A stretch of DNA of 64,000 nt from an uncultured Bacteroidaceae bacterium (GCA_934293005.1 CAKQYA010000007.1:1-64000); one strand, 5' to 3'; counted from the first letter of the stretch, positions 52,385 through 61,666 are shown. The notes: generated by a model not told the origin, from the sequence alone. Numbers and translations are program-made.

Positions 52385-52533
52385 CACTGTAATCAGAAAT
52401 GACTGCAGGTAGGCAACGGCACACGCATGTTTGATGGCATCATGCCATGGGCGTATGCACGGCAGCTGCATGCCTTAACGCATTTCTTCATTATTAGCAA
52501 TATGATACAATAACAACATAACACTACACGACA

Positions 52534-53478
52534 ATGGAAATAGCTAAAACACTTACAGAGCTTGTGGGCAACACCCCATTGCTCGAACTCAACAAGTTTT
52601 CTGCTTCCAAGCAGCTTGACACTCCTATAATAGCCAAGGTGGAATTTTTCAATCCTGGCGGCAGCGTGAAGGACCGCATAGCTCTTGCCATGGTGGAGGA
52701 TGCTGAGAAGAAGGGCCTTCTCAAGCCAGGAGCCACTATCATAGAGCCGACATCGGGCAACACGGGTGTGGGTCTTGCGCTGGTTAGCGCAGTGAAGGGC
52801 TATCATCTCATCCTCACCATGCCTGAGACGATGTCGGTGGAACGACGCAACCTCGTGAAAGCTTATGGAGCAGAGGTGCGCCTGACAAGCGGCAAGGATG
52901 GCATGGCAGGAGCTATCAAGGCTGCGGAGCAGCTACGTGACTCCATCCCTGGCTCTATCATTCTCCAGCAGTTTGAGAATCCTGCCAATCCTGCCAAGCA
53001 TTATGCCACTACTGGACCTGAGATATGGCGTCAGACTGATGGACAGATAGACATCTTTGTGGCTGGCGTGGGCACAGGAGGCACTGTGAGCGGCATTGGC
53101 AAATATCTCAAGGAACAGAATCCTGGCGTGAAGGTATATGCTGTGGAGCCTGCCACTTCGGCTGTGCTCAATGGCAAGCCAAGCGGACCTCACAAGATTC
53201 AGGGCATTGGCGCAGGATTTGTGCCAAAGACATTCGACAGAACTTATATTGATGAAGTCATAGACATTGACAACGATGATGCTATACGCACAGGACGTGA
53301 GCTTGCTCAGTCGGAGGGACTGCTTGTGGGCATATCATCAGGAGCGGCTGCTTATGCTGCGTCTCTTCTGGCTAAGCGGCCTGAGAACAAGGGCAAGAAG
53401 ATAGTGGCTCTGCTGCCTGACACAGGTGAACGCTATCTCTCCACTGTGCTTTACGCCTTTGATGAGTATCCTCTGTAA
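52534..53478 (+). CDS. cysK: Cysteine synthase A
   Basis: O-acetylserine sulfhydrylase: makes L-cysteine from O-acetylserine and sulfide with PLP. 314 residues, fold-type II. Schiff-base Lys46 in [10 protein letters not shown], the substrate loop [10 protein letters not shown] (73-82), the phosphate-binding [17 protein letters not shown], and the terminal [20 protein letters not shown] and [12 protein letters not shown]. All are the usual CysK/CysM motifs; length fits CysK. Cytoplasmic dimer. Monocistronic, strong promoter, followed by a large hairpin and a repeat array. Confidence 0.96.
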   Translation: MEIAKTLTELVGNTPLLELNKFSASKQLDTPIIAKVEFFNPGGSVKDRIALAMVEDAEKKGLLKPGATIIEPTSGNTGVGLALVSAVKGYHLILTMPETMSVERRNLVKAYGAEVRLTSGKDGMAGAIKAAEQLRDSIPGSIILQQFENPANPAKHYATTGPEIWRQTDGQIDIFVAGVGTGGTVSGIGKYLKEQNPGVKVYAVEPATSAVLNGKPSGPHKIQGIGAGFVPKTFDRTYIDEVIDIDNDDAIRTGRELAQSEGLLVGISSGAAAYAASLLAKRPENKGKKIVALLPDTGERYLSTVLYAFDEYPL

Positions 53479-53510
53479 TGAAATGATGTAGGCAATATCC
53501 GAAGAAGCAT

Positions 53511-53569
53511 AAACCGGTCATCAGGTACTTGATATGTATGAATCAAAAGTGTGTCCTGATGGCCGGTTT
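53511..53569 (+). terminator. Large hairpin after cysK
   Basis: AAACCGGTCATCAGG (53511-53525), ~29-base loop, CCTGATGGCCGGTTT (53555-53569), one mismatch. GGTCATCAG is shared with family A repeat ends, so the hairpin may be part of, or derived from, that element. Likely ends cysK transcripts together with the array that follows. Confidence 0.65.
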
Positions 53570-53572
53570 CGC

Positions 53573-53703
53573 ATGTCTTAGGATACTCTGTCAAGTATCT
53601 TAGGATACTCTGTCAAGTATCTTAGGATACTTTGCCAAGTATATTAGGATACTTTGCCAAGTATATTAGGATACTTTGCCAAGTATATTAGGATACTTTT
53701 TTT
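53573..53703. repeat. 22-bp palindromic repeat array (6 units)
   Basis: Six units of 22 bp. The consensus AAGTATNTTAGGATACTNTG, with a trailing YC, shifts along the array: early units have CTTAGG and CTGTC, later ones ATTAGG and TTGCC, and the last ends in TTTTTTT. The longest of the three arrays. Units share AAGTAT...ATACTT arms. No spacers, so not CRISPR. Confidence 0.9.
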
Positions 53704-53809
53704 GAGAAGAAGCGGCTGATTTCATGAAATGGTGCTCGCATGTTTCTCCACAGTCGGCTATGACATCAATGCTGCGGCCGCAAACATATCAAATCAGGCA
53801 CTAACGGGA

Positions 53810-53838
53810 TATGAAATCTAATGACCCGATTTGGGTTA
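53810..53838. repeat. Family A repeat end overlapping yitT stop codon
   Basis: ATCTAATGACCCGATTTGGG followed by TTAAA. The TTA at 53836-53838 is the reverse complement of the yitT stop codon TAA, so the end of the element supplies that stop. With the hairpin at 53511 and the array between, this may be a ~330-bp degenerate family A element like the one at 2950-3257. Confidence 0.7.
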
Positions 53839-54738
53839 AACTTTAATCTTGTCGAATCCCTCACCGTAAACGCCTTGAGCCTTTGTCTGCGAGATGAAGG
53901 CTGTGGGGTCAATCATCTTGATGAGTCGGAACAGTTCGATAGACTGGTTTTTCTTGATGACGACCATGAGGATGCTCACTGGCTCATCGCTGTAGCATCC
54001 TGTGCCATGAAGAAGTGTGGCAGAGCGGTCCATCTGGGTCCTTATCTTGTCGTATATCTCTTTAGGGTGCTTGGTGATGATGAAAAACTGCACCGATTGC
54101 TGTATGTAGTTCATCACGTAGTCGAGCACGGTGGAGCATACGAACATCTCCACAAAACCGAATACGAGACGGCGCCAGTCGTGGAAGATGAAATAGGAAC
54201 AGCTGATGATGATGATGTCGAGGTAAAGGAGCATGCGGCCAAGGCTGATGTTCTTGTATTTGTTGACAATGGCAGCAATGATGTCGGTTCCGCCTGTGCT
54301 GCCCTGGTGAAGGAAGCATTGGGCCAATCCCATTCCGCAGAGGGATGAGCCGATGATCACAGCCATGAATTCCTGTCCGTCACCGAGTATCTTGTGCAGA
54401 TGCTCTTGCGACATGTCGTTGCCGCCATGTATGATGCGCTGCATGACCCACAGGAGGAAGGTGAGCGACAAGACGCCATAGATGGTCTTGAGGCAGAATT
54501 TCAGTCCGAGTATCTTTACGGCTGCAAGCAGCAGGAACACGTTGAAGATAAGGTAGCTCACCTGAAGCTCGATGCCTGTGACGTAGTAGATGATGGCGCA
54601 GATGCCCGTGAGGCCGCCTGACACGATGCCGTAGGGAAGGAGGAAGGCTGTCCATCCAAGTGAATAGAGGGCAAGGCCGAGGGTGATGAACAGGTAGTCC
54701 ATCGCCTCATACTTGAAGTTGAAGTTTTTCTTTAGCAT
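53836..54738 (-). CDS. YitT family membrane protein (DUF161/DUF2179)
   Basis: 300-residue YitT-family protein. Five to six spans in ~10-215 (YLFITLGLALYSLGWTAFLL; GLTGICAIIYYVTGIEL; VSYLIFNVFLLLAAVKILGL; FMAVIIGSSLCGMGLAQCFL, with the motif HQGSTGGTDIIAAIVNKYKN; MLLYLDIIIISCSYFIF). The C-terminal ~80 residues are the cytoplasmic DUF2179 domain (QFFIITKHPKEIYDKIRTQM; HGTGCYSDEPVSILMVVIKK; IDPTAFISQT). Function unknown; relatives are annotated as possible transporters. The last residues (GEGFDKIKV) and the stop codon lie at the border of a family A repeat, so the native C terminus might have been changed. Confidence 0.9.
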   Translation of the reverse strand: MLKKNFNFKYEAMDYLFITLGLALYSLGWTAFLLPYGIVSGGLTGICAIIYYVTGIELQVSYLIFNVFLLLAAVKILGLKFCLKTIYGVLSLTFLLWVMQRIIHGGNDMSQEHLHKILGDGQEFMAVIIGSSLCGMGLAQCFLHQGSTGGTDIIAAIVNKYKNISLGRMLLYLDIIIISCSYFIFHDWRRLVFGFVEMFVCSTVLDYVMNYIQQSVQFFIITKHPKEIYDKIRTQMDRSATLLHGTGCYSDEPVSILMVVIKKNQSIELFRLIKMIDPTAFISQTKAQGVYGEGFDKIKV

Positions 54739-54950
54739 AATGAGTCTATGTTCGTTTGTGAAATGCCTTCATGGCATCTCTGGTTTTATGGTTGGTAAAG
54801 TGTGGTTGAGGCTTGTTGGCCTGTGGCTGTGGAGATTTGGTGTGTGTGCCATAAGGCTTTGGTGTGACGGTTGCCAATGGGCATGATGCACAGAGGAAAA
54901 GACGCTCAGTGAATTGTGCACATGACTGTCGGCTTTTGTTTGGAAGGAGC

Positions 54951-54988
54951 AAAAGCCCCAGGACACTTTGCGGCATTCTGGGGCTTTT
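54951..54988 (-). terminator. Intrinsic terminator after recA
   Basis: AAAAGCCCCAG (54951-54961), 16-base loop, CTGGGGCTTTT (54978-54988). Perfect 11-bp stem, 12 bases beyond the recA stop. The rest of 54739-54999 has no gene; the T/G-rich stretch 54770-54870 shows nothing I can name. Confidence 0.85.
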
Positions 54989-54999
54989 GACTTATTGGG

Positions 55000-56091
55000 T
55001 TAATCTTCTGCATTCTCGTTGATAGCCACGTTGTCGTCTTCATCGAGCGTGCGGGGCATGTACTCTTGTCCGTCGATGGCCGCATGGATGTTTCTTTCGA
55101 TTTCCTCTGCCAGGTCGGGATTGTCGAGCATGAGTTGCTTTGTGGCGTCGCGACCCTGTGCCAGACGGGTGTTGTTGTAGCTGTACCAGCTGCCGCTTTT
55201 CTTGATGATGCCTGTGTCGACGCCGAGGTCAACTATCTCTCCGCTCTTGCTGATGCCTTCTCCATACATGATGTCAAACTCGCATTTGCGGAATGGAGGA
55301 GCCACCTTGTTCTTCACAATCTTAACTTTTGTGAGGTTGCCGAGCACTTCGTCTCCGTTCTTGATAGGTGTGCCCTTGCGCACATCAATGCGCACACTGG
55401 CATAAAACTTGAGCGCATTGCCGCCTGTGGTGGTCTCAGGATTGCCGAACATCACGCCTATCTTCTCGCGCAACTGGTTGATGAAGATGCAGGTGGTGTT
55501 GGTCTTGTTGATGTTGCCTGTCATCTTTCTGAGAGCCTGGCTCATGAGGCGTGCATGCAGGCCTACTTTGTTGTCGCCCATGTCGCCTTCTATCTCAGCC
55601 TTGGGGGTGAGGGCGGCCACTGAGTCGATGACGATGATGTCTACTGCGCTGGAGCGTATGAGCTGGTCGGCTATCTCAAGTGCCTGCTCGCCATTGTCGG
55701 GCTGGCTGATGAGAAGGTTGTTTATGTCGACGCCAAGCTTCTCTGCGTAGAAGCGGTCAAAAGCATGCTCTGCGTCAATGAAGGCAGCTATGCCGCCGGC
55801 CTTCTGGCATTCTGCTATGGCATGGATGGCCAAGGTGGTCTTACCTGACGACTCAGGGCCGAAGATCTCGATGATGCGTCCTTTGGGGTAGCCTCCCACG
55901 CCAAGAGCTGAGTCGAGTCCGATAGAGCCTGTGGGTATTACCTCAATGTGCTGTATGTTGTCATCGCCCATCTTCATGATGGAGCCTTTGCCAAAATTCT
56001 TTTCTATGTTGTCCATGGCAGCTTGCAAGGCTTTGAGCTTGTTCTGCTGCGGTGTGAGTGCCTCGTCTGAGGCTTTCTTGTCTCTTGCCAT
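55000..56091 (-). CDS. recA: Recombinase A
   Basis: RecA, 363 residues: ATP-dependent strand exchange and SOS co-protease. Walker A GPESSGKT at 78-85, [20 protein letters not shown], Walker [24 protein letters not shown]-binding loop region [20 protein letters not shown], and [21 protein letters not shown]. The C-terminal acidic tail ([14 protein letters not shown]) is normal. A possible -7 box TACCTTGC (minus strand, 56122-56115) lies in a hairpin 20-50 bases upstream; no SOS box is recognised. Neighbour on the 5' side is a polyamine dehydrogenase gene on the same strand, 205 bp away. Confidence 0.98.
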   Translation of the reverse strand: MARDKKASDEALTPQQNKLKALQAAMDNIEKNFGKGSIMKMGDDNIQHIEVIPTGSIGLDSALGVGGYPKGRIIEIFGPESSGKTTLAIHAIAECQKAGGIAAFIDAEHAFDRFYAEKLGVDINNLLISQPDNGEQALEIADQLIRSSAVDIIVIDSVAALTPKAEIEGDMGDNKVGLHARLMSQALRKMTGNINKTNTTCIFINQLREKIGVMFGNPETTTGGNALKFYASVRIDVRKGTPIKNGDEVLGNLTKVKIVKNKVAPPFRKCEFDIMYGEGISKSGEIVDLGVDTGIIKKSGSWYSYNNTRLAQGRDATKQLMLDNPDLAEEIERNIHAAIDGQEYMPRTLDEDDNVAINENAED

Positions 56092-56116
56092 TTTTGGGGG
56101 GTATTGCTATATTTGC

Positions 56117-56145
56117 AAGGTATAGGGCAAGAGGCCCTATACCTT
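56117..56145 (-). terminator. Hairpin between polyamine gene and recA
   Basis: AAGGTATAGGGC (56117-56128), 5-base loop, GCCCTATACCTT (56134-56145): perfect 12-bp stem. It could end the upstream transcript or control the recA leader, since the possible recA -7 box overlaps its arm. Confidence 0.6.
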
Positions 56146-56296
56146 ATTAGTGTGAAAAGCTTGCGGTGTGCATGAGAGGCATCGCTTGTCTGACAGTGTC
56201 ATTATATGTGCGCTTCTTCATTCTGCGTGAATGTCAGACATCATCGTGTGGCATGCATGCTTTGGCATGCCACTCCTGCGATGCGCTAAGAGTGTG

Positions 56297-57538
56297 TTAT
56301 AGCTCGAGGTCTCCGCCGTGTATCTCGTGCCAAGGCAGGCCTTGCTTGTTGAGCTGTTCCATAAATGGGTCTGGATCGAATTCTTCCACGTTCCACACTC
56401 CTGGACGTTTCCAAAGTCCCTTCATGAACATCATGGCTCCTATCATGGCTGGCACGCCTGTGGTGTAGCTGACGCCCTGCATGCCTGTCTCTTCGTATGC
56501 TGCGCGGTGTGAGCAGTTGTTGTAAACGTAGTAAGTGGTTTCCTTGCCGTCTTTGATGCCTCGTATGCGGCAGCCTATGCTGGTCTGGCCTTCATAGTTC
56601 TCTCCAAGATCTTGTGGGTTGGGGAGCACGGCCTTGAGAAATTGCAGCGGAACGATCTTCACTTTGACAGGTCCGCTGCCATCGGCTGCTTCGGCTGTGT
56701 ATTCTATCTCATCGATGCGCGACATGCCTATGTTCTGTATCACATCGAGGTGCTTGAGATACTGTTCGCCGAAGGTCATCCAGAAACGCGCGCGTTTGAT
56801 GGTCGGATAGTTTTTCACAAGCGACTCTATCTCTTCGTGGTGGAGAAGGTACGATTCCTTCGGGCCTATCTCGGGATAGTTGAGTGGCTGGTGAATCTCG
56901 AGAGGCTCGGTCTCTACCCATTTGCCGTTTTCCCAGTAAAGGCCTTTCTGGGTGATCTCGCGTATGTTGATTTCTGGATTGAAGTTGGTGGCGAATGCCT
57001 TGTGGTGGTCGCCTGCATTGCAGTCGACGATGTCGAGATATTGAATCTCATCGAAATGATGCTTTGCTGCGTAGGCGGTGTAGATGGATGTGACACCTGG
57101 GTCGAATCCGCATCCGAGGATGGCTGTGAGTCCGGCTTGCTCGAAGCGCTCTTTGTATGCCCACTGCCATGAGTATTCGAAGTGCGCCTCGTCCTTTGGC
57201 TCGTAGTTGGCTGTGTCGAGATAGCTCACTCCGCTTTGCAGGCAAGCCTCCATGATGGTGAGGTCCTGATAAGGCAGGGCGAGGTTCATCACGAGGTCTG
57301 GCTTGTAGCTGTTGAATAGAGCCACAAGTTCTGGCACGTTGTCGGCGTCGACTTGCGCAGTCTTTATGCTGCCTGGAGCTGCCAGCCCCTTGTCCTCGAT
57401 AGCCTTGGCGAGGGCCTTGCACTTTGATTCTGTGCGGCTTGCTATCATGATGTCGGTAAATATGTCGCTGTTTTGAGCAACCTTGTGTGCAGCCACCGAG
57501 GCTACGCCTCCTGCACCGATGATAAGTATTCTACCCAT
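56297..57538 (-). CDS. Carboxynorspermidine/carboxyspermidine dehydrogenase
   Basis: 413-residue saccharopine-dehydrogenase-like enzyme (CASDH). It condenses aspartate semialdehyde with diaminopropane or putrescine, with NADPH, to make carboxynorspermidine or carboxyspermidine, the alternative route to spermidine used by Bacteroides. The Rossmann start GRILIIGAGGVASVAAHKVA is followed by LVMNLALPYQDLTIMEACLQ, LDTANYEPKDEAHFEYSWQW, LGCGFDPGVTSIYTAYAAKH and DCNAGDHHKAFATNFNPEIN, all CASDH features; LYS1-type saccharopine dehydrogenase is the alternative name but Bacteroidales do not use that lysine route. The decarboxylase partner (CASDC) is not in the window. Promoter -7 box TACCTTTG (minus, 57583-57576). 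Confidence 0.88.
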   Translation of the reverse strand: MGRILIIGAGGVASVAAHKVAQNSDIFTDIMIASRTESKCKALAKAIEDKGLAAPGSIKTAQVDADNVPELVALFNSYKPDLVMNLALPYQDLTIMEACLQSGVSYLDTANYEPKDEAHFEYSWQWAYKERFEQAGLTAILGCGFDPGVTSIYTAYAAKHHFDEIQYLDIVDCNAGDHHKAFATNFNPEINIREITQKGLYWENGKWVETEPLEIHQPLNYPEIGPKESYLLHHEEIESLVKNYPTIKRARFWMTFGEQYLKHLDVIQNIGMSRIDEIEYTAEAADGSGPVKVKIVPLQFLKAVLPNPQDLGENYEGQTSIGCRIRGIKDGKETTYYVYNNCSHRAAYEETGMQGVSYTTGVPAMIGAMMFMKGLWKRPGVWNVEEFDPDPFMEQLNKQGLPWHEIHGGDLEL

Positions 57539-57575
57539 TGATATACGTTGATGTTATAAGGATTATTTTTGTTTA

Positions 57576-57583
57576 CAAAGGTA
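57576..57583 (-). promoter_or_regulatory. Promoter (-7 box) of the polyamine dehydrogenase
   Basis: Minus-strand TACCTTTG (57583-57576), ~38 bases before ATG 57538; -33 box unclear. Confidence 0.55.
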
Positions 57584-57730
57584 GCATTATTTTGTGAGAT
57601 ATTATCAATAAATCGAAAGTTTATTTTGCAGTGTGACAAGATTTCAATCTAATCTTATCTTTTTGGCAAGACTGCTCAGTTGCCATGCGTCGACAGCATG
57701 TTTAGAAGGATATATACATATGTGCGGCCA

Positions 57731-58441
57731 TCATTTGCGGCCGAAGTCGGCCGGGATTTCTCCCCATAGCTCTGTGGGCCACTTGATGATAGGGTTGTCA
57801 TAGCTGTTGGCGTGCAGCCAGTGTTCGGCACGCTCTATGAGTTGGTATAGCTTTTCTGTCTTCTCGTTGCGGTTGAGGGTGGTCTTGCATTTTTTGCGTT
57901 TTACCCAAAGCTGCGCATTGACGCTGTCGCTGTATATGGGCATGGTGCCGAGGCCTTTCTGTTTGAGAAGGGCAAGGCCGTGCACGATGGCAAGGAATTC
58001 GCCTATGTTGTTGGTGCCGTAGACAGGCCCGAAATGGAATATCTCCTTGCCTGTGCGCAGATACACGCCACGGTATTCCATCTTGCCGGGGTTGCCGCTG
58101 CATGCAGCATCGACGGCTATGGCGTTGTTGATTGCTCCTTGTGGCAGTGAGGGGGGCGCGCTGGTTGTCCTTGGCTGTTGCTGTGTTGCTCCAGCTTCCG
58201 CTTCATCAGGTTGCTGTGCTGAGGTTTCCGCATGAGAAGTGCCGTTATTGCTGGCCTGCTGCATTTTTTGCATGTAGGCATCATATCCCATTTCGTATGC
58301 TTCTTCTGCTTCAGCTTCGGTTTTGAACGACTTGTATTGTGCTGCGGAGAATCCTTTCACTGCCTGTTGGCAGCTTTCCCATGTGGTGTACACTCCATCT
58401 TCAACACCGTTCCATACCACGTAATACTTGTTCTTTGCCAT
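57731..58441 (-). CDS. rnhA: Ribonuclease H1 with N-terminal hybrid-binding domain
   Basis: 236-residue RNase HI that cuts RNA of RNA-DNA hybrids. N-terminal viroplasmin/hybrid-binding domain at ~4-50 (KYYVVWNGVEDGVYTTWESC; VKGFSAAQYKSFKTEAEAEE AY), a Gln/Ser/Pro-rich linker at ~60-100, then the catalytic domain: Asp111 in AVDAACSGNPG, Glu148 in NNIGEFLAIVHGL, Asp172 in IYSDSVNAQLWV, and a final acidic Asp233 near PADFGRK. This domain order is that of eukaryotic RNase H1 and is usual in Bacteroidetes. Monocistronic with a short leader. Confidence 0.94.
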   Translation of the reverse strand: MAKNKYYVVWNGVEDGVYTTWESCQQAVKGFSAAQYKSFKTEAEAEEAYEMGYDAYMQKMQQASNNGTSHAETSAQQPDEAEAGATQQQPRTTSAPPSLPQGAINNAIAVDAACSGNPGKMEYRGVYLRTGKEIFHFGPVYGTNNIGEFLAIVHGLALLKQKGLGTMPIYSDSVNAQLWVKRKKCKTTLNRNEKTEKLYQLIERAEHWLHANSYDNPIIKWPTELWGEIPADFGRK

Positions 58442-58458
58442 TTGTTGTTCATTTTCGG

Positions 58459-58490
58459 CAAAGTTACATGTTTATTTTGAGATACACAAG
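58459..58490 (-). promoter_or_regulatory. Promoter of rnhA
   Basis: Minus strand CTTG (58490-58487), exactly 20 bp, TAACTTTG (58466-58459). Transcription start near 58452, only ~11 bases before ATG 58441, so the leader is very short. Confidence 0.7.
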
Positions 58491-58505
58491 CAAAGGGTAT
58501 AAAGA

Positions 58506-58536
58506 AAGAGGCGCGCCGCTATGCGGTGCGCCTCTT
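58506..58536 (-). terminator. Intrinsic terminator after pckA
   Basis: AAGAGGCGCGCCGC (58506-58519), TAT loop, GCGGTGCGCCTCTT (58523-58536), one G-T pair. On the minus strand TCTTTATA follows. Confidence 0.85.
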
Positions 58537-58577
58537 GTCATATATGTTCAGATTGCAAGTTTATCTGAGTTTGCTCA

Positions 58578-60176
58578 TTAGAGCTGTGGGCCTGCTGCAA
58601 CGAGTGCCTTGCCTGCTTCGTTAGTAGTGTACTTAGCGAAGTTCTTGATGAAGCGTGCTGCGAGGTCCTTAGCCTTCTCTTCCCAGATAGAAGCGTCAGC
58701 ATATGTGTCGCGTGGGTCGAGGATAGCTGGGTTGACGTTTGGAAGAGCTGTTGGCACTTCGAAGTCGAACATAGGAATCTTCTTTGTCTCAGCCTTGAGG
58801 ATTGAGCCATCGAGGATAGCGTCGATGATGCCGCGTGTGTCTGGAATAGAGATACGCTTGCCTGTACCGTTCCATCCTGTGTTCACGAGGTATGCCTTTG
58901 CGCCTGACTTCTCCATCTTCTTAACGAGTTCCTTAGCATACTTTGTTGGGTGGAGCTCAAGGAATGCCTGGCCGAAGCAAGCTGAGAATGTTGGAGTTGG
59001 CTCAGTGATGCCACGCTCTGTGCCAGCGAGCTTAGCAGTGAATCCTGAGAGGAAGTAGTACTGAGTCTGTGCTGGTGTGAGGATAGATACTGGAGGCAGT
59101 ACACCGAATGCGTCAGCTGAGAGGAAGATAACGTTCTTTGCAGCTGGTGCTGATGATCCTGGCTGGATGTTGTTGATGTGGTAGATTGGGTAAGAAACAC
59201 GAGTGTTCTCAGTGACCTTCTTGTCGCTGAAGTCAATCTTGCCGTTTGCGTCTACTGTCACGTTCTCAAGGAGAGCGTTGCGCTTGATAGCTCCGTAGAT
59301 GTCTGGCTCGTTCTCCTTAGAGAGGTTGATGACCTTTGCGTAGCAACCGCCTTCGAGGTTGAACACGCCCTCGTCATCCCATCCGTGCTCGTCATCACCG
59401 ATGAGGCGACGCTTAGGATCTGTTGAGAGGGTAGTCTTTCCTGTGCCTGAGAGACCGAAGAAGATAGCTGTGTTCTCACCGTTCATGTCGCAGTTTGCTG
59501 AGCAGTGCATAGATGCGATGCCCTGGAGTGGGAGGTAGTAGTTCTGCATTGAGAACATACCCTTCTTCATCTCGCCGCCGTACCATGTGTTGATGATAAC
59601 CTGCTCGCGTGAAGTTGTGTTGAAGGCAACGCAAGTCTCTGAGTTGAGGCCGAGCTCCTTGTAGTTCTCAACCTTAGCCTTTGAAGCATTGTAGATAACG
59701 AAGTTTGGCTCGAACTCAGCGAGTTCCTCAGCTGTTGGACGGATGAACATGTTTGTAACGAAGTGAGCCTGCCATGCAACCTCAACGATGAAACGTACTG
59801 AAAGACGAGTGGCCTTGTTTGCGCCGCAGAATGCATCGACTACGTAGAGGTTCTTGTTGCAGAGCTCCTTTACTGCGAGATTCTTCACCTGTGCCCAAAC
59901 TTTCTCAGACATTGGGTGGTTGTCGTTCTTGTAGTTCTCAGATGTCCACCATACCTTGTCGTGTGACTGTGCATCATCAACGATGTACTTGTCCTTAGGT
60001 GAACGGCCAGTGAAGATACCAGTCATAACGTTAACTGCGCCGAGCTCAGTAACCTGACCTACTTCATAGCCTTCGAGGCCAGCCTTTGTCTCCTCTTCGA
60101 AGAGTTTCTCGTAAGAAGGGTTGTGTGCGATCACTGTAGAACCAGTGATGCCATACTTTGTCAAATCTAATGCCAT
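58578..60176 (-). CDS. pckA: Phosphoenolpyruvate carboxykinase (ATP)
   Basis: 532-residue ATP-type PEPCK. In Bacteroidetes it runs mainly towards oxaloacetate (CO2 fixation onto PEP) for succinate fermentation, making ATP. Motifs: [14 protein letters not shown] near 53-66, substrate and metal site [13 protein letters not shown] (196-208), kinase loop [16 protein letters not shown] at 241-256, metal [20 protein letters not shown] and [14 protein letters not shown]. The codon choice is markedly biased to a small set (e.g. AAG, GCT, ACC/ACT), as expected for a very highly expressed gene. Strong promoter and terminator; monocistronic. Confidence 0.97.
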   Translation of the reverse strand: MALDLTKYGITGSTVIAHNPSYEKLFEEETKAGLEGYEVGQVTELGAVNVMTGIFTGRSPKDKYIVDDAQSHDKVWWTSENYKNDNHPMSEKVWAQVKNLAVKELCNKNLYVVDAFCGANKATRLSVRFIVEVAWQAHFVTNMFIRPTAEELAEFEPNFVIYNASKAKVENYKELGLNSETCVAFNTTSREQVIINTWYGGEMKKGMFSMQNYYLPLQGIASMHCSANCDMNGENTAIFFGLSGTGKTTLSTDPKRRLIGDDEHGWDDEGVFNLEGGCYAKVINLSKENEPDIYGAIKRNALLENVTVDANGKIDFSDKKVTENTRVSYPIYHINNIQPGSSAPAAKNVIFLSADAFGVLPPVSILTPAQTQYYFLSGFTAKLAGTERGITEPTPTFSACFGQAFLELHPTKYAKELVKKMEKSGAKAYLVNTGWNGTGKRISIPDTRGIIDAILDGSILKAETKKIPMFDFEVPTALPNVNPAILDPRDTYADASIWEEKAKDLAARFIKNFAKYTTNEAGKALVAAGPQL

Positions 60177-60293
60177 AGTATTGTTTGTTTATAATGTGAA
60201 TAAATATCTTTTTACCGTTTATCTTCCTGTTTGTTTGTGACTTTCTTTGGACTCATGTGATAGCTTTTGCGTGCCACATGCCCTAAATCAGTA

Positions 60294-60324
60294 CAAAGTT
60301 AATAATTTCTTATCTTTACACAAA
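60294..60324 (-). promoter_or_regulatory. Promoter of pckA
   Basis: Minus strand TTTG (60324-60321), 19-bp spacer, TAACTTTG (60301-60294). Leader ~110 bases to ATG 60176. In the gene-free stretch 60177-60695, the other recognisable items are a family A repeat and the tRNA promoter. Confidence 0.85.
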
Positions 60325-60443
60325 ATGAGTGGCGCGGATTTTCATAAATTTTCAATATGTTTATGTGAAAAAGTTTGCTTTTTATCTCATTTTATAAAGT
60401 GGTTGTAATATTCGGTTTGCAACTCTCTGTGACGTGGCTCTCT

Positions 60444-60506
60444 TTATCCCAAATCTAATGTCCGAATAATCTTTCTGTTTCGGTCTGATGACCGATTTGG
60501 GTTTAT
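60444..60506. repeat. Short family A repeat, 63 bp
   Basis: Left TTATCCCAAATCTAATGTCC, right GTCTGATGACCGATTTGGGT followed by TT. The ends are inverted (CCCAAAT/ATTTGGG) with only ~25 bp between the two end sequences, as if the interior of a longer element had been lost. Confidence 0.6.
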
Positions 60507-60599
60507 TGCTGTTGGGGATGCCTCTGCTTTCTTTTGCCTGTTTTTGAAGGCGTCGCTCTACTATAATGATGTCTTCAGGCGCATTATGACTTAAAATAT

Positions 60600-60630
60600 T
60601 TTGTCATGATAAAATAAATGCCTACTTTTG
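60600..60630 (+). promoter_or_regulatory. Promoter of tRNA-Pro
   Basis: TTTG (60600-60603), 19-bp spacer, TACTTTTG (60623-60630), about 65 bases ahead of the mature tRNA. Confidence 0.75.
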
Positions 60631-60695
60631 CAGCGCTTTTGATGAAAGGCTTTTTGTTTTTTTCTTATGCCTGTTCAACAAAGGCCATGGTGCAT

Positions 60696-60768
60696 CGGGA
60701 TGTAGCGCAGTTGGTAGCGCACTACGTTCGGGACGTAGGAGTCGCGTGTTCGAGTCACGTCATCCCGA
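60696..60768 (+). tRNA. tRNA-Pro (CGG)
   Basis: 73 bases folding as a complete cloverleaf: acceptor CGGGATG/CATCCCG, D stem GCGC/GCGC, anticodon stem CTACG/CGTAG with loop TTCGGGA (anticodon CGG), T arm GCGTG-TTCGAGT-CACGT with one G-T pair, discriminator A. The 3' CCA is not encoded. It reads CCG codons. A T-run (60770-60774) follows closely. Confidence 0.96.
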
Positions 60769-60797
60769 CTTTTTCCCTTCTTCATCCTAATATAAGC

Positions 60798-60820
60798 CTA
60801 ATGCCCTGCATGGGCATTAG
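60798..60820. terminator. Hairpin at the murI stop codon
   Basis: CTAATGCCC (60798-60806) and GGGCATTAG (60812-60820) form a perfect 9-bp stem that contains the murI stop codon (60817-60819). Between the tRNA and convergent murI; probably ends murI transcripts. Confidence 0.6.
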
Positions 60821-61650
60821 ACGAGGGTGATGCGAGTGGCATGCACATCTTCTTTAAGAAACAAGCTGGCGCATTCCCTGAACTTAGAGGGTGACTCGCT
60901 TGTGAAATATTGGCATGTGCCGCCTTTGGTGAGGCGTTGCTCCATCTCTGGATGCCTGTGAAGGTAGTTGCTGAGGCTTGATGCTATGTATTGGCCTTGG
61001 GAAATTACTTTAACTCCTGTTGGCATGTATTTATTTATCTTATTGAGAAGAAGCGGGTAGTGCGTGCATCCAAGGATTACTGTGTCGATGAGAGGGTCTT
61101 TCTTCATGAGTTTGGTGATAGAGTCGTTGACGAAATAGTCGGCCCCAGGTTTGTCAAACTCATCGTTTTCCACCAATGGCACCCACATGGGACACGCCTG
61201 CCCCACGATGGTGGTGCCGGGGTAGAGTTTCTCTATTTCCAGTTTGTATGATTCCGACTTTATTGTGCCTTCGGTGGCAAGCACGCCTATGTGTTTTGTC
61301 TTTGTCATCTCGCCTACGATTTCAGCTGTGGGGCGGATGACGCCAAGCACCCTGTTGTCTGGCGCATTGAATGGCAGATATTGCTGCTGTATGGATCTGA
61401 GTGCCTTGGCTGATGCTGTGTTGCAACCCAGGATGACGAGTGGACAGCCAGAGGCGAAAAGTGTCTTGACGGCTTGCAGCGTGAACTCATACACCACATC
61501 GAAGGAGCGTGTGCCGTATGGTGTGCGTGCATTGTCGCCCAGATAGATGTAGTCATACTGAGGCATGTGTTTTCTGATGCCATCGAGGATGGTCAGTCCG
61601 CCGTAGCCTGAGTCGAAGATTCCTATCGGTCCTTTGTCGCTATGTTCCAT
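60817..61650 (-). CDS. murI: Glutamate racemase
   Basis: MurI makes D-glutamate from L-glutamate for peptidoglycan. 277 residues. Two-base mechanism residues are Cys76 in ILGCNTASA and Cys195 in ILGCTHYPL; Asp13 in IFDSGYGGLT and the YLGDNARTPYG loop complete the site. Cytoplasmic. Last gene of the minus-strand run bamA-ompH-ompH-ompH-murI, 16 bp after the third ompH, an order common in Bacteroidetes. Confidence 0.96.
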   Translation of the reverse strand: MEHSDKGPIGIFDSGYGGLTILDGIRKHMPQYDYIYLGDNARTPYGTRSFDVVYEFTLQAVKTLFASGCPLVILGCNTASAKALRSIQQQYLPFNAPDNRVLGVIRPTAEIVGEMTKTKHIGVLATEGTIKSESYKLEIEKLYPGTTIVGQACPMWVPLVENDEFDKPGADYFVNDSITKLMKKDPLIDTVILGCTHYPLLLNKINKYMPTGVKVISQGQYIASSLSNYLHRHPEMEQRLTKGGTCQYFTSESPSKFRECASLFLKEDVHATRITLV

Positions 61651-61666
61651 CGTGTTGTCTTTTGAT

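Noticed and set aside
53573..53703. Direct repeats suggestive of a CRISPR array
   Set aside because: Repeats are contiguous 22-mers with 3-4 bp joints, no unique spacers, and no cas genes are in the window.
58883..59836. Ser/Gln/Leu-rich open frames within pckA
   Set aside because: They arise from the strong codon bias of pckA read out of frame; no independent start signals.
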